From: Gnetum montanum
Lineage: Eukaryota; Streptophyta; Gnetopsida; Gnetales; Gnetaceae
Reading direction: 5' to 3'
NCBI GenBank assembly: GCA_015680685.1
Contig: MNCI01029492.1
Location: 1,035,716 to 1,099,715, forward strand
Length of the DNA: 64,000 nucleotides
The notes below the pieces were generated by a model. It was not told the DNA's origin. It was given only the letters and a program-made list of their open reading frames with translations, and searched no databases. A program made the position numbers and the translations under genes. Below are positions 33,180 through 43,460 of the stretch, piece by piece (position 1 is the first letter of the stretch; each line of letters starts with the position of its first letter).

Positions 33180-36041
33180 AGAAGATTAGATGGTCCCAGG
33201 TGATGCTGGTTCCTAAGGCTCTAAAGAACCTTCATCAGCTTCATGCATGGGCGGTGGTTAAGGTGGCTACATTTTTCCTACTGGTACTTTAACTTCAGGT
33301 AGGAGGCGGAAAGCATTTAGCATGTTTTCATTTTTTCCTCCTTACTCCTAGGATCATGCATTGTCCATGCAACTTCCCTAATGTGGGTTGGAACAAGCAC
33401 ATCCCCGAGGACATAGGATCATTGAAAATAACTCCTTGGCATTAAAAAACTAGGTAGCAAATTGTTTGCATTCAATGTTGAATGCCATGACTATGTCCTT
33501 CAGCTCTTAGTAGTCATTCATCTGTTTAGCTAGGTTCTTAGTGATAGATCATTTATCTCTAAATTGTTCTCTAAGAACTTTGAGTTTAGTGTTAGTAGTC
33601 TCAAGCTTTTGCTTAGTGTCCTTTTGGTGTTTGAACTCAACCTTGTATAGCAAATATGAGCTAGCCACTTGTTTTTCTAACTCCAACCACGGTCGTCTGG
33701 TAGTCAACATTACCAGGTTTGCATAGCAGAGATTGGCCAACTCCATGTACTTTGTCATTTCCTTGATTTGCAACTCCTTCAAGTAGATCTCTGCTTTGTT
33801 GTAGGTGTCAATCTCATCAAGGATGGGCTGTCACATCTCTCTTCCTTGCTAGAGTTGTTAGAGGGCTTCATTCATTTTTGCCTTTGCCATCTAGATTTAT
33901 TTTTCATTAACTTCCTTTTACAAGCCAACCTAGTCCCTATAGTGATTCTTTACTTTCTCAAATTTGAGGGCTTCGTTCTTCTAGGTGGTGATCTCGATGG
34001 TAGACTTTTGACGCAAGGTGCGTACCTCTTCCATTGACAAATTACAATTCTCTACAACCAATTTCCTTAGTTCAGTGTTGACTCTGTCAAGCTAATCCTA
34101 CTATTATCGAATGAATTCTTGCATTTGATCTCTTTGAGCATCAACATTTCATAGGTGATGATTTTATGCAATTAATGCTTCATTCTCTTGGCACATCTGA
34201 TTCAAGTCCTTTTTGATGGAATATGTTTTAGCTTCTTCTATGAACTGTTTGAAGATGGTGATTATTGCTTCCTCCTCAGCCTTTTGAAATCGTTCTTGAA
34301 GTTGTTTGATAACTTCATCTCTTGTCATTGCTAAGTTGAGAATTGCTTGTTTTGCAAGTTAGGCACAAAGTTCAAAAACCTCCATGGCCAAGCGTTGATT
34401 TTTCTCTTGGGACATTTCTAATTGCTCCTCCAAAATGATGCATTTTCCTCTTGCATTGAATAGTTTCGACTAGGTTATAGTGATGTTCTCCCAGAGATGA
34501 AAGATGTTCGAAGTCAGTTGCTCGGTTCCTACTAGTCGTTCTAGCAACTGTTCATGCTAGGTTGTGTTCAATTTTATGTTGACCTCACCTGTGGACGTCT
34601 ACACGTCTTGAAGTGTAGATACGTCTAGTACAGATGCTACAAGTGCACTCAATGCTTCTGCTACATGATGAGCAACTGCTTTTGCTGTTGTCTCCTACCC
34701 TTGGTGTTGCATCACCAAGACAATTGCCTCTTCACCTTCCTCCAACTATACCAACAAAGTGGTGGCATTCCCAGAGATTTTTGGGAATAGATGGTGTGTT
34801 GCTAGTGACACCGTCACCTTTCAAGTGTTGGGATTTGACCTCGAAGGTAGTTGCATTCTTTGGGTAGAGAAAATGGGACTACCACTCTCCATCTAGCTAA
34901 CTATTCTAGCCACCTCATTAAGGTGACTCATTACTAGCCAATATACAGATGGATCTGCCCCACTCATTCTTGCTTATTACTTTTGTTCACTTAAGAGCTA
35001 TTCTCGAATTTGATGTAGACACTCAAGGACTACATGGGCATTTGGTGTTGTCTCCTGAGTGGGTGCTGGTGGTAGCAGCTCCTCTTCTTGAGTGATCATT
35101 GCCATCTTACCTTTCATTATTTCTAATCATGAGGCCAAGGGAGCATGCTTGAGGATATCATTAGAATAGCAAATAATGCATGCCCTTTTGCAAAGTTTCC
35201 TAATGAGACACAGAAAGGGTAGGGTCTTCCTTCCATGTTCATTCTCCTTGAAGCACTTCTCGATCTCCAAATAAATTAGTTGTGGAAGGTTAATGAGAAA
35301 TTTCCCACTTAGAGTAGTGCATGCTTGGGTGGAGAAAGCAGTCAACTTGCTTGGCCTCATCGTTCAATTAAGGTGATAAGCTGTAAGCTTGAAATAAATA
35401 TACTCTGCCAATGTGAGTGCACCATACTCCTTATAGTCCACCCCGTAGCATCGTTGGGTCCATTCTCTTTTTGCCTTAGGATCACCTTTTGTTAATATCT
35501 CTACTAATTGTGTTCCAATGTTTGGCAACCCTAATGCCTCTGCAATAGCTTCTACCAAGTAGGACACTTAAATGTTCCTAATTTTTACAATGGACCCTAG
35601 CCTTCGACTATTCTAGAAGAGATAGGTCTTTCCCATGTATCATTCCCCATTGGATGCGATGACTGGCCAAATGGAAGAGGCTTGTAATTGTGTCTTGACA
35701 TCCTCTAGAGCTTTCTTCAAAAATGGCCCAAAGTTTATCTCTTGAAGAATTGATCTTTGGATTTCTTGAGACTTGATGATGTCTAGGCAAGCTTAAGTTA
35801 GAATGACCTCAAGCCTTGGCATGGGTTCAAGCACTTCTCCTCATTGGAGTTGTTCTATAGGCACTTCTTCCTCTAGAATCTATCAAACATATTTCACTTT
35901 GAGCTCCTCCTGAAGAGGTCCCATTGCATGGGTTGCATTTGGTAGTTCTTGGCCTTATTCTTGTTAGTCCCTTCCAGCTCTAGGTTGCTTCTCCCATGGT
36001 TGTGAGGGTTCTCCTTCCTGTGGACGTTTTTGCTTTGGCAT
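33180..36041 (-). pseudogene. ORF3 of element 4, near full length
   Basis: The ATG at 36041 follows the acceptor GATTACAG. It starts MPKQKRPQEGEPSQPW (basic, NLS-like), then has a globular part with INFGPFLKKALEDVKTQLQA, VSYLVEAIAEALGLPNIG, RCYGVDYKEYGALTLAEYIY and LPFLCLIRKLCKRACIICYS. A coiled-coil half of several hundred residues follows (EEQLEMSQEKNQRLAMEVFE, KELQIKEMTKYMELANLCYA, TKQKLETTNTKLKVLREQF). About 950 codons in total, with scattered stops. It shows what elements A and B have lost. Function unknown; coiled coils suggest self-assembly or partner binding. Similarity of the first half to the protein region found 3' of pol in Athila elements is possible but untested. Confidence 0.65.
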
Positions 36042-37847
36042 TATCTGTAATCAAAGTAAGATCGCAGATTACCAATCATTGTGTAGCTTTAAGATAAATG
36101 GGATACCTTATCTCTTAAGGATAGTTACACTTGGCTAAGTTGTGATTATGGCTAATTTAATTAACCCAATTGTTATTTTTATTTACGTATTATCATTAAT
36201 AAATCATCCCATAGGTTGTTGAAAGGGTTAACTATTAAAAAAGTTGATTTAAGGTTACTAACCCTTAGGGGAGTTAGAAATTTTTTTGCAAATTTCATCA
36301 GAAACCTTAAGGTTTGCAGCCTCCACGATAAAGATCCTACCCTTGGTAAGTGTAAGATCAAAAAATAGAGCAATTTGGACACATGATTTGAAAGTTAAGG
36401 GCTTTAGAAGGTTTTGGGCTCTGAAAAATTGCAAAAACTCCCCATGTGTTATGAGAAAATTGCAAAAAAATTACTAACTGTGCAGTGGTATATATTTATA
36501 TTTTTGCACTGTGTNCCAAAAATCTATTTCAGACATTTCAACCAAGATTGACAAATTATGAGACTCTTTAGGTGAGAAATTTCAAACCAAGTTGAAGATT
36601 ACTGAAGATTCAAAGAGTAAAATAGTGATCGTAATTGTAGGAGGTAAAAAGAAGTTGAACGTGCCTACCAAAGAGGTAACGGTAAAGCTGCTACAATAGA
36701 AGTTGTGGAGTCTAACTCTGATGATGAAACTAAATGTGACATTTGCCAATACAAACTACCACTAGCCCCATTGATGAGGCCTTGTTGACACAGTGCAAAA
36801 ATATAAATATATACCACTGCACAGTTAGTAATTTTTTTGCAATTTTCTCATAACACATGGGGAGTTTTTGCAATTTTTCAGAGCCCAAAACCTTCTAAAG
36901 CCCTTAACTTTCAAATCATGTGTCCAAATTGCTCTATTTTTTGATCTTACACTTACCAAGGGTAGGATCTTTATCGTGGAGGCTGCAAACCTTAAGGTTT
37001 CTGATGAAATTTGCAAAAAAATTTCTAACTCCCCTAAGGGTTAGTAACCTTAAATCAACTTTTTTAATAGTTAACCCTTTCAACAACCTATGGGATGATT
37101 TATTAATGATAATACGTAAATAAAAATAACAATTGGGTTAATTAAATTAGCCATAATCACAACTTAGCCAAGTGTAACTATCCTTAAGAGATAAGGTATC
37201 CCATTTATCTTAAAGCTACACAATGATTGGTAATCTGCGATCTTACTTTGATTACAGATAATGCCAAAGCAAAAACGTCCACAGGAAGGAGAACCCTCAC
37301 AACCATGGGAGAAGCAACCTAGAGCTGGAAGGGACTAACAAGAATAAGGCCAAGAACTACCAAATGCAACCCATGCAATGGGACCTCTTCAGGAGGAGCT
37401 CAAAGTGAAATATGTTTGATAGATTCTAGAGGAAGAAGTGCCTATAGAACAACTCCAATGAGGAGAAGTGCTTGAACCCATGCCAAGGCTTGAGGTCATT
37501 CTAACTTAAGCTTGCCTAGACATCATCAAGTCTCAAGAAATCCAAAGATCAATTCTTCAAGAGATAAACTTTGGGCCATTTTTGAAGAAAGCTCTAGAGG
37601 ATGTCAAGACACAATTACAAGCCTCTTCCATTTGGCCAGTCATCGCATCCAATGGGGAATGATACATGGGAAAGACCTATCTCTTCTAGAATAGTCGAAG
37701 GCTAGGGTCCATTGTAAAAATTAGGAACATTTAAGTGTCCTACTTGGTAGAAGCTATTGCAGAGGCATTAGGGTTGCCAAACATTGGAACACAATTAGTA
37801 GAGATATTAACAAAAGGTGATCCTAAGGCAAAAAGAGAATGGACCCA
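35455..37847. repeat. perfect 1060-bp inverted repeat; right copy between single Ns
   Basis: Bases 35455-36514 and 36788-37847 are reverse complements over exactly 1060 bp, with no difference in any stretch I compared (three shared frames of 60-67 codons are identical). Single Ns sit at 36515 and 37848, so 36516-37847 is a separate contig. Everything else in this old element is diverged, so a perfect duplication is unlikely. The contig was most likely placed in the wrong orientation and not merged. Confidence 0.85.
36516..36787 (+). pseudogene. gag C-terminal fragment of element 4 (misplaced contig)
   Basis: The plus strand contains RGNGKAATIEVVESNSDDET followed by KCDICQY. It matches the Cys-containing gag tail of element 5 (VALVVECSNTSSKDEEGCVV). 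A U3-like box (TTGATGAGGCCTTGTTGAC) comes next, then the TATA-bearing ORF3 leader. Pol is absent between them. Confidence 0.55.
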
Positions 37848-37848
37848 N

Positions 37849-38147
37849 CTATCTCGCTTGCATTATGTCTCGTTGGGATAGTAGTTTCAAGTGTCATATC
37901 CATTCACAACATATTCTTTGTGAAGATCTACTATGCCCAACTTCTTAAGAGTTTTAAACAACATCCCAGACATAGATCTATTAGGAGGCAAAACAATGTT
38001 GCCCTCCATATCACATCATCGCAGCTATTCATCTTAATGTAGGATGAAGGTGAAGTCTAGCACAAACTCATATGGATAAGTATATACCACTTTGCACTCT
38101 TGTGGGACTAGAGGTTTGGTATCTTCATGCTTGCGAGAAGAAGACAT
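37849..38147 (-). pseudogene. gag N-terminus of element 4
   Basis: The ATG at 38147 starts MSSSRKHEDTKPLVPQ. NIVLPPNRSMSGMLFKTLKK follows and matches the block NIVLPPDWAVLNMLLRAL of element 2. It is broken by stops and cut at the N at 37848. Confidence 0.7.
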
Positions 38148-38283
38148 GTTGCAAAGCAAAATAAAATTGTCAGTGTGCTTTTATAATGTTATGTATAGTG
38201 GGAATGATATTTGACCTTAGGTTCATACAACAATATTAATGGTATCCACTTAGGCCTAAATAGTGCATGTTGCACAAACAATG

Positions 38284-38302
38284 TTCCCAACAATGGCACC
38301 AA
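38284..38302 (-). promoter_or_regulatory. decayed primer binding site of element 4
   Basis: The minus strand reads TTGGTGCCATTGTTGGGAA. It differs from the element 2 site at four positions, all C/T or G/A transitions. Confidence 0.75.
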
Positions 38303-39198
38303 TGATGAGTGGTAAGTTACCCCTACATCCTCCATATGAATCACAAAGTGTTCATGCATGATCCAGTCGAATTCCATGGACTTTATTGTTTCCAGTGCAC
38401 TAATACTTTAGGAAGTGGATCGAGCCTTAAGGTCAATCATTGTCCTCCCAATTACACTTGTCATGTACATTGGTATGGTTAAGTATAATTGAGGCATTTG
38501 ATTTTTATCATTTTGTATTTTATAATTTGTTGCTCGAAATGTAGATAAAAGGAGTTTGATTAACTAATCTAAATTAACTAATTAACTAGCATTTAACTAT
38601 TGCTAACATAAGCATTTGATCCCACTTTCCGTACATGTCCTCGACCCAAGTATCCACTACTAGGCAACCAAGCGCTATGCTACTGGGTGTACCAAGCAAT
38701 AACGTTGCTAGGATTACCAAGCGAATACGTGTTATGCTCGAAGCAATCGTACTTATGTATGTAATCTATTAGGCTTAATTGCTTATATAACATAGTAACT
38801 GGAAAATAATTGATAATTAATTAAAAACATTTAACAAATAATTGGAAATAGTAATTGCATAAATAAAATAGCTAATCTATCCAAAGTGCTATAAGGTTTA
38901 TTAGAAAGCTTGTCTTTATTACCACACACACTGTTGTGCTCAGGTACAACAATGCTTGAATAAATATATGTACATTCAATGACTCTTGTTGTGGGCACTT
39001 AGGGGAAAAGATTCTAACTTTCGAAAGGAAAAAATGCAAAAGCTTTGCTACTATTGAAGTCTAGATTACCATAAATGTGACTGGTAGGTGCATATTTATA
39101 GGTAACGAACAAACACTAGATTGACAGGGCCTCGTCAATGTAGAATAAGATGCATCGATGGGGCCTCATAGACGCAGCCAACCAGCAACAACTCATTA
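38303..39198 (-). repeat. 5' LTR of element 4
   Basis: 896 bp, TGATGAGTGGTAAGTTACCCC to CAACTCATTA (last CA mutated to TA). U3 again carries the TGACG-type module in decayed form (near 39120-39180). Confidence 0.88.
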
Positions 39199-40660
39199 GG
39201 AAGAAAATGCATATTTCTTAATTAGGACTCAAAAACTTTAGCCTACAAATGCTATGATACAAAGATAACAAGTGATATTCATCAAGAGATGTGGTTTTTA
39301 TTGAAGATAAATTTAAAACAAAAAATTTCTAGCTAAGTAATCAAAAAGCTATAGACCAATATAATTTAAAATCATGGATTTTAAGAACTCATCCTTAAAC
39401 CCAAATGTTGGACACAAATTTTGAAAGAATAACAACTAGATCACATGTCATTACAAGTATAGCATACTCAGCTCTTACATAAGAACTAAATAGCATTAAA
39501 GAAGCCTTAAAGACCAAAACTTGGAAGGAAGCCATGGACAAAGAATATGAACCCATGATGAGAAACAAGACATGGGAACTATTTGATAAACCAAAAGAAA
39601 AAAAGTGATTGATTGCAAGTGGTTGTTCAAAACTAAATTCAATGAAAAAGAAATATTGAAACATAAGGTAAGACTAGTGGCAAGAGGTTTCAAACAAAAG
39701 AAATATATTGACTTTGAGGAGATTTTTTCACTAATAGTAAGATTTGAAATAATTAAACTTGTTATTTCCATTATAGTTCATCACAATCTTAAACTCCATC
39801 AAATGGATGTAAACATAGCATTTCTAAATGGAAGCATGAATGAAGAAGTAGATGTTTATTAACTAAAAGTATATACCATTAAAGGAAAAAAATGTAAATT
39901 GAATAAAGCATTATATGGATTAAGACAAGGTCATAGATCATGGTTCCATAGGATTAATGACTATTTGCTAAAGAAAGGATACTCATCTTGCATGTTTGAT
40001 AAGAAGGACTTCATCATTATCTCACTTTATTTAGATGATCTTGTATTGTGAGCTACTAATAATAATATGATAGAAAACTTTAAATCAAATATCAAGGTTA
40101 ATTTAAAATCAAAAATTTAGAAGAACTACGATAGTTTCTTGACATATAATTTAATCAAGAAAAGGAAGGAATTAAGTTTCATCAAACCAAATATGCTACT
40201 TCCATTCTAGAGAAATACAACATGAGAAAAGAAAATAGCACTAAATCTTCTCTACTTCAAAACATAAAACTAGAAAATAAGAACAATAGAACACTTGTAG
40301 ATGCAACCTTAAATAAAAGCATGATTGGAGCACTAATATTTCTTTATCACATAAGAATAGACCTAGAATTTGTTACTTCTCTCTTGTCAAGATATATGCA
40401 AGATCCTAGATAGTTTAACCTTAATGTTTTCATTCATGTGTTAAGATATGTGAAAGGTATGACAAATGATTACCAAAGAAAATAGACACTTTTATGCCTA
40501 TTTAGATGTTGTTTAGGGAGGAGTGCACAATGACAAAAGGTCCACATCATAAGCCATATTATTTCATGAAAACAATATAATATATTAGAAATCAAGAAAA
40601 CAAACTTTAACTAGGATTTTAACTTATGAGCAAAATTCATAGTAATGGATAAGTGCATCC
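39199..40660 (+). pseudogene. Ty1/copia reverse transcriptase and RNase H fragment
   Basis: It continues the copia pol interrupted by element 4. Blocks on the plus strand: SKTLAYKCYDTK (about 39228); EALKTKTWKEAMDKEYEPM (39501); DCKWLFKTKFNEKEILKHKV then RLVARGFKQKK (39611-39700); LHQMDVNIAFLNGSMNEEV (39796); LNKALYGLRQG (39900); and SLYLDDLVL (40023), the copia YVDD-type catalytic motif in altered form. The RNase H part starts with LSRYMQDPR (40387). These are canonical copia RT blocks in canonical order. Several stops make it inactive. Confidence 0.85.
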
Positions 40661-40710
40661 AACATATTCTTCGGCTTAGGAAAGTCACCTTCCAATCAAA
40701 CTATCTTGTT

Positions 40711-40730
40711 GGGGGGGGGGGGCGGTGGGG
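40711..40730. repeat. G-rich tract
   Basis: Twelve G, then CGGTGGGG. Such a run is a common site of sequencing-length error and could form a G-quadruplex. Confidence 0.7.
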
Positions 40731-40737
40731 CTTGTTT

Positions 40738-41030
40738 TAGCCTCTCAACCAAAAACAAGCAAGGCATATGAGCCTCTCAACCAAAACAAGCAAGGCATAT
40801 GACAAGGCATATGACCATATGACCTATGTTTGATTAAACAAGTACGGCCAAAATAAAGTCTATTTATCAAAAAATTGCATAAAACTAAAAGAAAGTTTAT
40901 TTGTCAGAAAATTGCAATAAATTTGCATAAAATTAAAAGAATATTATTCATGAAAAAAGATAAAGAAAGAGAATAAGATAAACACAAGATTAGCTAGTCA
41001 GACATAGGTCATATGCCTTGCTTGTTTCCG
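40738..41030. mobile_element. short inverted-repeat (MITE-like) element, uncertain
   Basis: The left arm holds ACAAGCAAGGCATATGA twice (40754-40771 and 40786-40802) and GACCTATGTTTGA (40821). The right arm, 41001-41030, is the reverse complement (GACATAGGTCATATGCCTTG, then CTTGTTTCCG). Between them are about 170 bp of AT-rich sequence with no gene. No clear target duplication was found. Confidence 0.45.
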
Positions 41031-41804
41031 TTTAATAACGATTAATGTGGACTGTGCAATGCCCCCTGAAAAAGAAATCAAAGGTTTGCACTGTGTACGT
41101 AAAGGACAAAGCAGAAACACAGGCTCAGGTTCATAACAGATTCTTTAGCACCTAAACTTGCATGATTCGTTGTCGCCAGAATATTGCATTTGTTCTTTTT
41201 GGACTTCAGCTAAAACTTTTTACGGAAGATGCTCTCAATCTTGGCCATAGTCCATGCTGCCTGGACGAATTCCAAATCCATTTTCTTTACTTTTCACAGG
41301 ATCAGATTCCATTAAACGGTTCCGCAGGATGGTTCTCTCACCGGTATACAAGGAGATGCTATCATCTGTCACTGGGACTGAGAGAAATTTGCATGGAACC
41401 TTATCTAATTCTAATGTAAACTATAACAATTGTTTCTGCCATTGAGAAATAGAAACAATGTACAGCATGAGGATGGTTTCCGTGGTCGCTGCGAAAAGAC
41501 GTAAAATCAAAGTCCATATATGGGCATGTTGTGTATATATGATTATGAACCCAGACCCTTTTGGTAACGGAAAAAGATGCTCGATAGTTGTTCATCTCTT
41601 AAATCATAAATCATTAACCATTAACTAACAGTAACAATCAACCATCAAATGAAACTAGAATTTTTGGGAAATTTCACAACACGCTGGAGAAACAGAATAC
41701 ATTATGGGTGCTTAAGATATTTCAAACAGATTAAAGTGGTTCACATGGACATTATAAGCCAAGAGGGTAAACAGTGCTGCATATATAATTTGCAATCATG
41801 AAAA
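41031..41804. other. intergenic, downstream of the peptide gene
   Basis: Base composition is more balanced than in the retrotransposons. It would contain the 3' untranslated region and terminator of the peptide gene on the minus strand. A plus frame of 85 codons at 41162 has no recognisable features and I do not call it. Confidence 0.4.
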
Positions 41805-42228
41805 TCACACATGCAGCTGCTTCATCTTGGCAGAAGGGCAATTAATCGGGGCATTCCTGTTGCAGTTTCCATGAGGTGAAGGTGGGTTGACTCTGTTTGC
41901 TTCTTCTTGTTCTACAACCCTCCTCCTTGTATTCATACTCATGCTGCTACTGTGTGACACAGTTTCCTGTCCCTGTGACACAAACACAAACAGAAGAACC
42001 TATGTTGCAATGGCCGTGGAGTTCATCAAAATAATAAGATTCAAAAACAGAAACAAAATAAAATGAGCGTGTTTTGCGATGGCTTACTTTTTCATGAAAG
42101 TAAGAGTCATGAACAGCCACAGACACAGAATCACCAGCAATAAGAGCATGTTTCTGTGGCATTGCAAGCCCAGTGAGGATCACCAGAAGCAAGAGCAAGC
42201 ACAACTGCACAAGCTTGTTAACCGCCAT
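41805..42228 (-). CDS. secreted small-peptide precursor, two exons
   Basis: Exon 1 is 42228-42088 and exon 2 is 41972-41805; the 115-bp intron starts GTAAGC and ends TGTGTCACAG, phase 0. The protein has 102 residues. Residues 1-24 form a signal peptide (basic start, then LCLLLLLVILTGLA). A variable acidic/hydrophilic middle contains a dibasic-type site (NTRRRVVEQEE, about residues 61-71). The C-terminus NPPSPHGNCNRNAPINCP has two cysteines and prolines. This is the usual plan of plant signalling peptides released from a precursor in the secretory pathway, but I cannot assign a named family. A TATA-like CTTAAATACC lies about 50-60 bp upstream of the ATG. The intact splice sites and open frame argue for a real gene. 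The mature peptide boundary and function are inferred. Confidence 0.72.
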
Positions 42229-42413
42229 TGTGATTTGTGTTGTTTCTTGGGATATCTTCGTGGCAATGCATAGTGGTGCGGTATTTAAGAATCATCATCA
42301 CCTAACCCTCCTTTATCATCTTGCTCAGCCTCTTCCGTTTCCGTTCAACATGTGTACGTAAAGGTCAAAATTTCCAGCAGCTCATCTTTAAACGTAATGT
42401 ACCGTGGGAAGAC

Positions 42414-43460
42414 AAACATGAATGCTAAAGCCCAAGGCATCTTGTTAAGAACATATATGGATAAGTGAGGTCCAATACATAAAATGAGGTCCACCTGTCA
42501 AAAAAAATATGTGAACAAACATTTACATGAATGCTAAATCCCAAGGCATCTTGTCACGAACCTATATGGATAAGTGAGGTCTAGTTTAGCTATATATTTA
42601 TAATATATATTTATTATTTGGCTGAGAAAATCTTATATATTTTACAAATTAATAAAATCTCAAATTGATTCATTGAGAAACCAAAATCAAAATGATTGTC
42701 TATTATTCAATAATAATTCTTGTGAAAAGTTCTATTAATTTGATTCATAGTGTTTTTTACAATAGCATGGACTTTACATTGCATTTTTTTTCCATGGCAT
42801 AGACTTTCCATCACATTTTTTTCCATTTTCTCCATCGTGAAATCTTACATGGCACGTGATGTGGATGCCACAAAATACACTCCTCCTCTTCCCATCGCCT
42901 TTCGGCCAAAATAAAATGAGTTCCAATTACCACAAAAAAGTATGTGAACCACAAAAAGGTATGTGAACAAACATTTACATGAATGCTAAAAACCAAGGCA
43001 TCTTGTCGAGAACATATATGGTTAAGTGAGGTCCAGCTGTCACAAAAAATATGTGAACAAACATTTACATGAATGCTAAAGCCCAAGGCATATTGTCAAG
43101 AACATATATGGATAAGTGACGTCTAGCACAAATGATCAAATAAAAAAACCCCGGCGATATGACATTGTGCACCACTAAACAAAAAGACAAATTTCCACCC
43201 ACTCTTGTAGACTGTTCGTTAAGAGACATCTGCTGGCAAGTGGAACAAACATTTACATGAATGCTAAAGCCCAAAGCATATTGTCAAGAACATATATGGA
43301 TTGGATAAGTGACGTCTAGCACAAATGATCAAATAAAAAAACTGATTAAATAAAAAAACCCCGGCGATATGACATTGTGCACCACTAAACAAAAAGACAA
43401 ATTTCCACCCACTCTTGTAGACTGTTCGTTAAGAGACATCTGCTGGCAAGTGGCAAGTAC
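42414..43460. repeat. 65-bp tandem/dispersed repeat upstream of the peptide gene
   Basis: Five copies of a unit with ACATTTACATGAATGCTAAA and GGATAAGTGA start at about 42414, 42518, 42970, 43061 and 43249. The last two are part of a larger 188-bp unit, including CCCCGGCGATATGACATTGT and GTTCGTTAAGAGACATCTGC, that is almost identical in both copies. Recent local duplication. Confidence 0.85.

Larger units (their letters stand above)
32043..39198 (-). mobile_element. element 4: gag-ORF3 LTR retrotransposon, no pol
   Basis: An insertion flanked by GGAAG (32038-32042 and 39199-39203). Both LTRs are 896 bp but differ at roughly 15 percent of sites by eye in the first 180 bp, so it is old. It contains a gag start (38147), a gag C-terminal fragment and ORF3. 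The apparent inverted repeat in the middle is probably an assembly error. After correcting it, gag C-terminus joins directly to the ORF3 leader, without protease, RT or integrase. Confidence 0.85.

Noticed and set aside
36179-37123. Identical frames of 60-67 codons on both strands near 36.2-37.7 kb
   Set aside because: They are the two arms of the suspected assembly inverted repeat, not duplicated genes.
41162-41445. Two plus frames (85 and 63 codons) downstream of the peptide gene
   Set aside because: No homology, no splice or promoter signals that I can see, and they overlap each other.
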